From positions 1-53,552 of the forward strand of contig NZ_JAUTDR010000025.1 of assembly GCF_030649675.1 (NCBI RefSeq): DNA of 53,552 nt. The letters are read 5' to 3'. Positions 33,179 to 41,182 of the stretch are shown here, one piece after another. Source of the DNA: Haliea sp. E1-2-M8 (GTDB taxonomy: Bacteria; Pseudomonadota; Gammaproteobacteria; Pseudomonadales; Halieaceae). The notes under the pieces were generated by a model that did not search any database, was not told where the DNA came from, and was given only the letters and a program-made list of their open reading frames with translations. How positions within the stretch are numbered: position 1 is the stretch's first letter; the number at the start of each line of letters is the position of its first letter. The translations under genes and the position numbers were made by a program.

Positions 33179-34270
33179 CTAACTCCCCCAGGCCCCGACA
33201 AAGGGACCGAATACAAACCATGCCGCTGCGGCGGACACCGCCAGCAGGGCAATCAGCGCCAGAGTCAAAATGCGCCGGCGCCGTTTTTTCGCTGGCAGTT
33301 CCAGCGCGACCCGACGCAGCTCGGACATTTCATCTGCCGACATCATCTGGGTGGCCTCGGGCGCCCTGGGGGCGACCCGCGCCCTCCTCGGTGCCGGCGC
33401 CGCGGCGGCTGGCGCATCATCCGCCACCGGCAAACCTGGCTGCACCAGCTCCGGCAGACCATGGTAATCGCCGGTGGCGGGATCATACCGCCAGACCACG
33501 TTGGGCTCCATAGCCGTGTCGTCCCCGGCCTCGGGTTCAGGCTGAGACCCGTTGCCGGCCCACTGCACCAGAACAACCGTGACGTTGTCGCGGCCACCGT
33601 TGCTCACCGCCGTCTGCACCAGTTGCTGACAGCGCTGCTCCAGGGGCTGGTCCTGAGCCAGGATTGCCGCCAGGCGGTCACAGTCAATGACGTCGCTGAG
33701 GCCGTCGCTACAGAGGACCAGAATATCATCCGCCTGGAGCTGGCCCCTGTTGCTGCCAACCCGCAGCTTGTCCTCGTCCTGCAGACCAATCGCCTGCACG
33801 ATGACATTCTTGCGCGGGTGGTGGCGCGCCTCGGCGAAGGTGATCTGCCCCTTCTCCAGCAGTGCTTCCACATAGGAGTGGTCGCGGGTCAGCAATTTCA
33901 GCTGCCCGTCCCAGAGGTAGGCGCGGCTGTCACCTACCCAGGCCAGTTCATAGCGTGGCCCGTCGAATTGGGCCGCGACCACGGTGGTAGCCATGCCCGC
34001 CTTGCCGCGGCCGGCGGCGACCGCGTCGCGCACCTCCAGATTGGCGCTGCGAATGGCGCCCTCGAGATCGCCAATGCCGTGCACATCCCGCGCCAGTACC
34101 TCGCAGGTTACCAGGCTGGCGACCTCACCTGCCTGATGGCCGCCGACACCGTCAGCCACCACCATCAGACCCAGCGCATCGTCGACAAAGAATGCGTCTT
34201 CGTTGTGCTCGCGCCGACCGACGTCGGTAGCGCCGCAAGTCAGCCAGCGGGCATCCGCCTGTTGCTTCAT
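33179..34270 (-). CDS. PP2C-family Ser/Thr phosphatase, membrane-anchored
   Basis: The protein (363 aa) is a PPM/PP2C phosphatase. Metal and active-site motifs are complete: REHNEDAF, MVVADGVGGHQAGEVAS (about residues 36-52), AWVGDSRAYLW, LVLCSDGLSDVI and GGRDNVTVVLV. A linker rich in Ala and Pro follows, then a basic stretch KKRRRR and one membrane helix ILTLALIALLAVSAAAAWFVF near the C-terminus, so the catalytic domain faces the cytoplasm. Its start overlaps the pentaheme cytochrome gene stop by ATGA, which ties it to the cytochrome operon. With the neighbouring double-FHA protein it forms a phospho-signalling pair. No kinase is nearby. Confidence 0.9.
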   Translation of the reverse strand: MKQQADARWLTCGATDVGRREHNEDAFFVDDALGLMVVADGVGGHQAGEVASLVTCEVLARDVHGIGDLEGAIRSANLEVRDAVAAGRGKAGMATTVVAAQFDGPRYELAWVGDSRAYLWDGQLKLLTRDHSYVEALLEKGQITFAEARHHPRKNVIVQAIGLQDEDKLRVGSNRGQLQADDILVLCSDGLSDVIDCDRLAAILAQDQPLEQRCQQLVQTAVSNGGRDNVTVVLVQWAGNGSQPEPEAGDDTAMEPNVVWRYDPATGDYHGLPELVQPGLPVADDAPAAAAPAPRRARVAPRAPEATQMMSADEMSELRRVALELPAKKRRRRILTLALIALLAVSAAAAWFVFGPFVGAWGS

Positions 34271-35556
34271 AGGGCTCCCATCAACTGCCTTGCCAGTACC
34301 GCGAACTGCTGCGGTACAAAGCGATTTTCATCCTCCACTGAAGCATACAGGGCATCGAGACGTGGCTTCAGCCGTTCCGCATCACCCAGCGACAGGGACA
34401 GGGTCTCGACCGCCAGGAACGCCTGCTCGGCGGCGGTGAAATGGCGGAAGCGCTCGGCGGCAGACTGGGCCAGCAATTCCCGGCGCAGTTGCCGCTGCTG
34501 CTCTGGACCGTACTCGCCCTTGCTGAGTTGATCCACCAGCGGCTCCAGACGCGCGTGCAGGGCGCGGGCAGCGCTCACCACCCGCTCCCGGGACTGCAGC
34601 GAGGCCTGGTGCAGGGCATTGAGATCACTGCGCAGGCCCGCAACGTCGCCCGGGGAGAGAGTTTCCAGCACCGCCAGCAACAGCACCAGGCTGGCGTCAT
34701 TGAGTCGCGCGGTTCCCGGCGGCAGCCGGTCGGGCTCCTGCGACCAGCGCAGGTCATCCATGGGATGGTGGCACGCGTGGCACTGGAAGAACGACAGCTC
34801 GGGCACCAGGCTGGGCTGTGTGAACCATTCTTCCTGCAGCAGCTCCAGGGTGTGCATGCCGGTGACCGCGAGCCCCGCCAGCCACATGTTGACCGAGGCG
34901 ATGTAGGGCTTGCGCTCACGGTAGTCCGCGTCCGCCTCATAGTGGGCGGGCTGGTTGACGGTGAAGGTCTCCAGCTCGAAGGCCAGCCGCGGGTGGCCGG
35001 CGCCCATGATCTCGTGGGTGGCAAACTTGTCCCTGGTTCCCAGGTGGCAGGACAGGCACAGCCGCGCCCGGGCCATCGGGTCCTCGGTGGGGTACATCCC
35101 CTGGGCGATGTTGTCGGCGTGGCTGGTGGTGGTCTCGGCATGGGACTCCAGCCAGCGTCCGCCGCCGCCGTGACAGGCCTCGCAGCCGACGCCGTCGGAA
35201 ATCTGGAAGCGGCGGCCGCGGCTGTCGGCGGGCACGTTGTCCGCGTGGCAGTCCAGGCAGATTTTCGCCCCCTGGGCGCTGGGCAGGCCGAGTTTGTCGG
35301 CGATGGCCTGGGACTGGGCAGTCTGCAGGGTTCGGTAGGCCCGGGAGTGGTAATCCTGGCGCAGCCAGACCCGGTACTCATTGAGCCAGACATTGGATTC
35401 CGGATCGGCACTCACCTTGCCGTGACAGACACTGGTGGCACAGCTGGCGACACCCTGGTGGATGTCGGCGCCCTCCTCCGGCAACGGCTGGGCGTGGGCA
35501 GTGCCTGCGGCAATACCCAGCAGCAGCGCCAGTGCGGTCAGTTTTCTACGAACCAT
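34267..35556 (-). CDS. Periplasmic multiheme cytochrome c (c554-like)
   Basis: The protein (429 aa) begins with a signal peptide (KLTALALLLGIAAGTAHA, cleavage near AHAQ). It has four canonical heme-binding sites (CLDCH, CEACH, CLSCH, CHACH) and one C-x4-CH site (CATSVCH near residue 39), so up to five hemes. The N-terminal half resembles the cytochrome c554 family found in hydroxylamine-oxidising and related multiheme chains; the C-terminal half (about 270-429) is helical and heme-free. It overlaps the decaheme gene by 19 bp and the PP2C gene by four. It is probably a periplasmic electron carrier between the inner-membrane decaheme protein and the outer-membrane complex. Confidence 0.85.
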   Translation of the reverse strand: MVRRKLTALALLLGIAAGTAHAQPLPEEGADIHQGVASCATSVCHGKVSADPESNVWLNEYRVWLRQDYHSRAYRTLQTAQSQAIADKLGLPSAQGAKICLDCHADNVPADSRGRRFQISDGVGCEACHGGGGRWLESHAETTTSHADNIAQGMYPTEDPMARARLCLSCHLGTRDKFATHEIMGAGHPRLAFELETFTVNQPAHYEADADYRERKPYIASVNMWLAGLAVTGMHTLELLQEEWFTQPSLVPELSFFQCHACHHPMDDLRWSQEPDRLPPGTARLNDASLVLLLAVLETLSPGDVAGLRSDLNALHQASLQSRERVVSAARALHARLEPLVDQLSKGEYGPEQQRQLRRELLAQSAAERFRHFTAAEQAFLAVETLSLSLGDAERLKPRLDALYASVEDENRFVPQQFAVLARQLMGAL

Positions 35557-38500
35557 GGCTTGCCATCTTTGTCAGTGAAGAGTTTGCGCATTTCGTCCAG
35601 GTTCAGCGGCCGCGCGCCAATACGGCCGAATACTGCCACCTGGCCACCGGTTTCGTCCACGCCGCGATCGCGCTCCAGGCCCCGGCTCAGGGACAGCGCC
35701 GGAGAACTGGTCGGGTAGCTGGCGATCAACTGCGGCGCGGGCTGCGGCGAGAAACCGTAGAACTTGGGCTGGCTCGACGGCGAGAACAGCTGGACAACCT
35801 TGAGCCCGCCGGCACCATCCGCGACATAGGCGAACAGCGAGGCGTTGGTGGCGCCGACCGCCACGTCATGGGCGTCGACCAGGCCCTCACTGAAGGTCTG
35901 CAGCAGGCGTATCCGGTCGGGCCGCGTGATATCGACAATGGCCATGCCCTCGCGGCCCGCCGCGACATAGGCATAGGTGCGCGCCAGGTGCAGGCGCCGC
36001 GCCTGATCCAGGGGAATGGTGTTGTCCGCGACCAGTACCGGCGCCTCGGGGTTGGTGACGTCGATGGTCTTGAGGCCGTCGGCATCGGTGACGAACAGGT
36101 AGCGGAACTGCAGGGCCACGGAGTGACCGCGGTGCAGCGGGACGACATCCACCAGCCGCGGCTGCAGGGGCTGGTCCAGGTTCACCACCACCAGGCCTGC
36201 GTCGGCGACGATATAGGCGTAGTAGCCCCCCAGCACCATGTGCCGGGCGCCGTCGAGCACGCCGTTCTCGTTCCAGGTGAGGTCGCGTTCCAGGAAGTTG
36301 TTGCGCGGCTCGCCGTCGGACAGGGTGTTGACGTCGGTGAGTATCAGGCCCTCCTCGGTATCGGTGATCAGCACGTAGTTGTAGATCGGATGGAAGGGCT
36401 GCTCCAGGTTGACATCCCGCATCAGCTCACCCTCGTTGCGATCGGGGTGGATGGGCTGGTTGGTCGGCAGCACCACACAGGTCGCGTTGCTGCTGGGGAT
36501 GCGGGTGTCGTGGCCCAGGGCGCTGAAGGGCGCGGTGATGACCCGCTGGGAAATACCCTTGTTGGCGATGCCGGCGATGTCGTATACGCGCATGCCCCTG
36601 TCGCCCTCGGCGACAAACAGGTACTCGCCGCGATGCTGGACACAGGACGCCGGGCCGGTGCTGTGCGGATAGCCGTGCAGCAGTTGCCGGTCATTGCCCT
36701 GATGCTCGGCAAACCAGTCCGGGTAGGCGTAGCGGTGCAGGTAGGAGCCTATGACCGCCTGGGGCTCATCCCACTCGGTCACCTGCACCCCGGTGACGTG
36801 CTCTTCCCCGCCGACCCAGGCGTAGTAACCCACCAGGTTGACGAAGCCGGTGCCGTACATCAGCAGCTGCGCCATGATCGCGTTGTTGTCGTTGTTCTTC
36901 GACAGGTGGCAGTCCTCGCAGTCCTTGGTCTCGGTCTTGCGCACGGTGTGGGCGAAGTGCGGGTTGAAGGCCTGGGAGCTGTAGCCACTGGCGGCGATGG
37001 GCGGCTGCTGGATGTAGATCTTCTCGCGGTTGGCGTTGGTGGAGGACAGCACCAGCGCCGAGGTGGAGCGCACCGGCGCGATCTTGCCGCCCTTGGCGGC
37101 CTCGCGGCGACCCAGCAGGAACATCTGGTCCCTGGACACCTGCGGGTTGTAGGTGGCCCAGTTGCGCGAGTAGCCACCCTCGTAGTGCTTGCGCTCGGTC
37201 TTGTAGTTGGCCTCGATCGGCAGGTGGCAGCCGGCGCAGCTGGTAGTCCAGGAGGTGTGGCAGGTATAGCACTCCATGTCCTCGTTGCTGTGGGCCAGGT
37301 TGTCGCTGTCGACATCCAGGCCGAAATCCTGCTCCGCCGTGTCCCTGCTCATCAGCTTGGCCCGGGCAGCTTTCTCGTTGTAGCCGGTGTGGGCCGGGTC
37401 CACCGTATCCTTCACCAGGCTCATCTCCCACTCCAGGTCGGGGTCGAGCACCGAGCGCTGGACTAGGGTGTTGCCGTTCCACTCGAAGCGCAGGCGCCCG
37501 TCCGGATTGCGGATGGCGCCGAGGTCGGTGCCGCCATCGAGGGCGGCGGGGCCGGAAGTGAACAGGTTGGGATAGGCCGTGGCGGAGCCGTGGCAATCCT
37601 TGCAGTCGATCTCCACCGCGGCGGCCACTTCACCGTAGATGTGGCCGTTGCCGTGGTTGTCCTGGGCAAAGTGGCAGTCGACGCAGTGCATGCCCTTGTC
37701 CAGGTGAATGGAGGACATGTGCACGGCTTTCTGGAACTTGTCAGGATCGGTGTCCTCGACCACGTCCCCCTCCGCATCCAGCAGGTTGCCGGTGCGGTCC
37801 CGCTTGAACACGGCGCGGAAGTTCCAGCCGTGGCCGTGATAGTCGGCAAACTGGGTGTCGGTCAGGGTCGGGTTCAGCTCGGACACCTTTTCCAGAAAGT
37901 CCACGTCCGCCCACTTGCCCCGCGGTGCGGCGCCCTCCGGGTTGCGTTCCAGCACCGAGACCTGCTCTTCATGGGTCGGGTACACCTGCTCCTCCGGCCA
38001 CATGGACGGCGCGTCGGACTCGTAGTCCCACATGGTGTAGCCGAGGAAGCTGTTGACGAACATATTGGGCTGGTGCATGTGGCAGGACATGCACTGGGCG
38101 GTGGGGATGGCACGGGTGAAGGCGTGCTTCAGCGGGTGCCCCTTGCGATCCTTGGGGATGGTCGGGTCCACGGTCCGGGATTTGCCGGTATGACCAAACT
38201 CGGCGTACTGGCCGGAGTGGCGCGGGTCACGATCGTTGGCGTAGATCACGTGGCAGGCGGCGCAGCCCGACTGGCGGTAGTCCCCGGGCTGGTCATTGGT
38301 GCCGAGAAACCAGGTGTGGGGGTCATTCAGGCGGGTCTTGGTGATGTTGATCACCGGCACCGAGATCCGCGCACCGGTACCGGGGCCGCGGTTGGACTGG
38401 CGGAAATCGGGCCGGCCGGGTTCCTCGAGCCGCTGCAGCTGGCCCAGGGCATTGGGCAGGCCGGTCTCCGGGAACAGGTTGGTGATATTGCGGCCGCCGC

Positions 38501-39278
38501 GCTCGAACACGCGGAAGATATCCCCGGGCTTGATGGTCTCCCAGGCTGGCAGCGGGTACAGCTCGGGCAGAATGCTGGCCATGGTCATTTCGGCGGTAGG
38601 TTGCACCGGGCCGGGGATCATCGCCGGCTCCCCTTCGCGGGTGTAGGCCTCGCCGAGGATATAGCGCTTGTAGGGCAGGATGCCGTTGTTGTAGGCGGCG
38701 CCGCCCCAGAGCATGGCCGAGGTCGCCATCAGGCTGCGCTCCGCCGCCTCGATGATCGGCAGGTGACAGGCGCCGCAGGCCTCGCGGGCAATGCGGTAGT
38801 CCGACGGATTGACAAAGCGGGTGAACTCCGGGCTCTCCCGGTTCAGCAGGGTGTAGGTACGCTCGGGGTTGGCGCTGGAGGGGTAGTGCCAGGACTCCGG
38901 GTAGCGCGGCAGCACGTGGGCCTGCTCCATGACCGCCAGGTAGGCCGGATCCTCAATCCCGTCGCCGCTGGTGCGCCGTACCTTGGCGTCGCCGCCATGG
39001 CAATCGGTGCAACCCAGCTTGACCGCCGGGTTCGCGTGCATGGTTTTCTCATCGGTTTGCGTATGGCAGGTGACGCAGCCCGCGGATTTCGCCTCCATCT
39101 GCGCATTGCTCTGGCTGGCCGGGGCGTCGGGCGCCGTCACATGGTCACGTTCCACCGCTTCTTCGCCGGCAGCCCCCAGGGCCAGGCTCACGGGTAGCAC
39201 CAGCAGTGCCGCCAGCAGGCCCGCCGCCCAGCAGTGAATGGGCTTGTGGAAAGGTCGAGTGTGATCAGATGTGCTCAT
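35538..39278 (-). CDS. Decaheme cytochrome c fused to LVIVD repeats
   Basis: This is a very large exported protein (1246 aa). The N-terminal segment WAAGLLAALLVLPVSLALGA acts as signal or anchor. Ten CxxCH sites follow: CVTCH, CTDCH, CGACH, CAACH, CMSCH, CVDCH, CKDCH, CYTCH, CAGCH and CEDCH, between about residues 65 and 800. From about 870 to 1190 there are six LVIVD-type blades (for example YLFVAEGDRGMRVYDI, YAYIVADAGLVVVNL, YAYVAAGREGMAIVDI), likely a beta-propeller-like ligand or partner surface. ATG 39278 is taken; an in-frame GTG at 39287 abuts the barrel stop. It directly follows the outer-membrane barrel gene, so the two probably form a porin-cytochrome unit. Confidence 0.88.
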   Translation of the reverse strand: MSTSDHTRPFHKPIHCWAAGLLAALLVLPVSLALGAAGEEAVERDHVTAPDAPASQSNAQMEAKSAGCVTCHTQTDEKTMHANPAVKLGCTDCHGGDAKVRRTSGDGIEDPAYLAVMEQAHVLPRYPESWHYPSSANPERTYTLLNRESPEFTRFVNPSDYRIAREACGACHLPIIEAAERSLMATSAMLWGGAAYNNGILPYKRYILGEAYTREGEPAMIPGPVQPTAEMTMASILPELYPLPAWETIKPGDIFRVFERGGRNITNLFPETGLPNALGQLQRLEEPGRPDFRQSNRGPGTGARISVPVINITKTRLNDPHTWFLGTNDQPGDYRQSGCAACHVIYANDRDPRHSGQYAEFGHTGKSRTVDPTIPKDRKGHPLKHAFTRAIPTAQCMSCHMHQPNMFVNSFLGYTMWDYESDAPSMWPEEQVYPTHEEQVSVLERNPEGAAPRGKWADVDFLEKVSELNPTLTDTQFADYHGHGWNFRAVFKRDRTGNLLDAEGDVVEDTDPDKFQKAVHMSSIHLDKGMHCVDCHFAQDNHGNGHIYGEVAAAVEIDCKDCHGSATAYPNLFTSGPAALDGGTDLGAIRNPDGRLRFEWNGNTLVQRSVLDPDLEWEMSLVKDTVDPAHTGYNEKAARAKLMSRDTAEQDFGLDVDSDNLAHSNEDMECYTCHTSWTTSCAGCHLPIEANYKTERKHYEGGYSRNWATYNPQVSRDQMFLLGRREAAKGGKIAPVRSTSALVLSSTNANREKIYIQQPPIAASGYSSQAFNPHFAHTVRKTETKDCEDCHLSKNNDNNAIMAQLLMYGTGFVNLVGYYAWVGGEEHVTGVQVTEWDEPQAVIGSYLHRYAYPDWFAEHQGNDRQLLHGYPHSTGPASCVQHRGEYLFVAEGDRGMRVYDIAGIANKGISQRVITAPFSALGHDTRIPSSNATCVVLPTNQPIHPDRNEGELMRDVNLEQPFHPIYNYVLITDTEEGLILTDVNTLSDGEPRNNFLERDLTWNENGVLDGARHMVLGGYYAYIVADAGLVVVNLDQPLQPRLVDVVPLHRGHSVALQFRYLFVTDADGLKTIDVTNPEAPVLVADNTIPLDQARRLHLARTYAYVAAGREGMAIVDITRPDRIRLLQTFSEGLVDAHDVAVGATNASLFAYVADGAGGLKVVQLFSPSSQPKFYGFSPQPAPQLIASYPTSSPALSLSRGLERDRGVDETGGQVAVFGRIGARPLNLDEMRKLFTDKDGKPWFVEN

Positions 39279-39287
39279 AACGGCCAC

Positions 39288-41177
39288 TCAGAATGTCAGT
39301 ATTACGTTGCACAAAAGGGAGTACGGGTCTTCATCGCCAAACAGGTCCTGGTAGCCTTCGCCGGACAGCAGCTGGGCATAGGACAGGCGCACCACCACGT
39401 TCTGGCTCATGAACGGACGCCAGATCACCGCCGCGGAGAGATCGATGCCAATTTCGTTGTCGACATTGGGCTGCTGCCGCGCCAGTTCCAGCACTTCGGT
39501 TTCGGCGAAGGCCAGGTAGTTGGCGTTGAAGGACAGGCGCAGCTCGGGCAGCAGGTCCATGTCCACCCCGCCGCCGAGCAAAAACACGCCCGGGTTGGTG
39601 AAGTTGGACTGGCCGTGTTCCTTGGAGGAGCGCAGGGAGTTCAGCACTCCGTTGCGCTGGGACAGGGCCACCCGGCCGCCACCGATCAGCGGCAGACCCT
39701 GGCGAATGTAGTAGCTGGTATCGGCGCCGGCGAACTGCGGGTTCTCGAAGATGGCGTCGAAGCCGGTGCTCTTGCCGTCAAAGGGGTCGTCGTCGCCGCT
39801 GCCATAGAGGAAGGACAGGCGCGCGCGAATCCAGTCGAAGTCCATGGACGGTTCCGCGGCGATGAAGAAGGCCTCGATATCCGACTTACGGCCACTGAAT
39901 ACCGCGTCCTTCTCCTCGCCCAGGGCGACATAGAAGGACGTGGTCAGGTTCACGCGGCCGAAGTGGCCGTCGCCGTTATAGCCCAGGTAGTACACATCGT
40001 ATTCCCGCAGCCGCTCCTCACCGATCGAGGCCGGACGCTGGATAAACTCATTGGTGTCGTAGAACACCTCGTCTTCACGGTTGCGGTTGTAGATCAGGCT
40101 GGCCTGGGAGAAGAAACCCAGTTTCGGGAAGTCCTGCCAGTACACGTTGGCAACGAACACGTCGTCGTCGCGCAGGCTCTCGCTGACGTCGTTGAGGCCG
40201 CTGTTGGTATCCTTCTCCATGCGCCGGAACCAGGCCAGGTTGTACTGGAACTGGTTGTTGTCGCGGGTGCCGAACAGGCGCACGCCGAAGGGCGCGTCCT
40301 GGAACAGGAAGCCGCGGAAGTCGCTGGAGAAGGGCTGGATCCCGACCCGTATCGAGTCGAAGTCGTAGCGGTCCGACACGTCCCGCAGGTGTTTGTCGAC
40401 AAACGCGGCCTGGATGCCGACATGGTTGTCGTTGCGGGTGCGACCTTCGCCGGGGTCCGCGTTTACACCCAGGATTTCATCGAGCTCGGTGTAGTTGTAG
40501 TTGAACACCGGGGTAAAGCGGTATTCCCAGTCCGGCGGGCGGAACACGGTATCGCCCTTGTAGTAGACCAGCTCCACCGCCAGGTTCTGGTTGAACAGAT
40601 ACTGATCGGTGGCTCCCAGCACATCCAGAGACCCCGGGCCACCGGTGCCCTGGCCACCGACCGGGGTCGGCACCTGGCGCAGTTCCAGCACCGAGTCGGA
40701 AATGGCGGTAACGTTGAAAAACCAGTCATCGTGGATGGGCTTGTCGCCCTTGATCGTATTCTGGTTGTAGGGGTCCCACCACTTGTCTTCGTAGCCGAGG
40801 CTGTCGACGATGCGCCAGCGGTCGGGAATGGGCACCAGCTCCACATACTGCTCGGCGGTGGGCCGCGGAATGGAGGAGTAGCGGCGCGGCAGTACCGTGC
40901 GCGGGGCCGCTGCCACCGGCACTTCGCGCAGCACCTCACCGGTCTCCTCGTCGACGGTCACTTCCCGGTAGGTACAGTCACGGTTGGAGCCACCGGCGCG
41001 GCGCCGGGTGCTGCGGCCGCGGTCGCGCGGATCCAGGTCGTCACAGTAGACCAGGTCGGGCTCGGGCGCCTGGGCCCAGGCGACTCCGGGAGACACCGTG
41101 ACTCCCAGCAACAGCACCAGGCCCAGGGCGGAGCAGCCCGCCGTAGCGGGCACAGTCAGTGATGGATGCTTGGCCAT
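39288..41177 (-). CDS. Outer-membrane beta-barrel protein of the cytochrome operon
   Basis: The protein (629 aa) has a signal peptide (GLVLLLGVTVSPGVAWA, cleavage near AWAQA) and long runs of alternating aromatic/polar strands (for example FRVNLTTSFYVALG-type segments, ATDQYLFNQNLAVELVYY), and it ends in VILTF, the terminal phenylalanine typical of outer-membrane barrels. Two cysteines lie close to the mature N-terminus (YCDD, DCTY) but do not form the CxxC of MtrB. It sits next to the decaheme-LVIVD gene and probably surrounds or exposes that cytochrome, by analogy with MtrAB or porin-cytochrome complexes. I do not recognise it as any named family. ATG 41177 has AGGGAAG upstream. Confidence 0.75.
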   Translation of the reverse strand: MAKHPSLTVPATAGCSALGLVLLLGVTVSPGVAWAQAPEPDLVYCDDLDPRDRGRSTRRRAGGSNRDCTYREVTVDEETGEVLREVPVAAAPRTVLPRRYSSIPRPTAEQYVELVPIPDRWRIVDSLGYEDKWWDPYNQNTIKGDKPIHDDWFFNVTAISDSVLELRQVPTPVGGQGTGGPGSLDVLGATDQYLFNQNLAVELVYYKGDTVFRPPDWEYRFTPVFNYNYTELDEILGVNADPGEGRTRNDNHVGIQAAFVDKHLRDVSDRYDFDSIRVGIQPFSSDFRGFLFQDAPFGVRLFGTRDNNQFQYNLAWFRRMEKDTNSGLNDVSESLRDDDVFVANVYWQDFPKLGFFSQASLIYNRNREDEVFYDTNEFIQRPASIGEERLREYDVYYLGYNGDGHFGRVNLTTSFYVALGEEKDAVFSGRKSDIEAFFIAAEPSMDFDWIRARLSFLYGSGDDDPFDGKSTGFDAIFENPQFAGADTSYYIRQGLPLIGGGRVALSQRNGVLNSLRSSKEHGQSNFTNPGVFLLGGGVDMDLLPELRLSFNANYLAFAETEVLELARQQPNVDNEIGIDLSAAVIWRPFMSQNVVVRLSYAQLLSGEGYQDLFGDEDPYSLLCNVILTF

Positions 41178-41182
41178 AGCGC

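Noticed and set aside
32127-34270. Type VI secretion signalling from the FHA and PP2C genes
   Set aside because: No Tss component is present; the genes are coupled to multiheme cytochrome genes instead.
34267-35556. Hydroxylamine oxidoreductase or ammonia-oxidation locus
   Set aside because: The cytochrome resembles c554 in part, but no HAO-type octaheme protein or c552 quinone reductase set is present.
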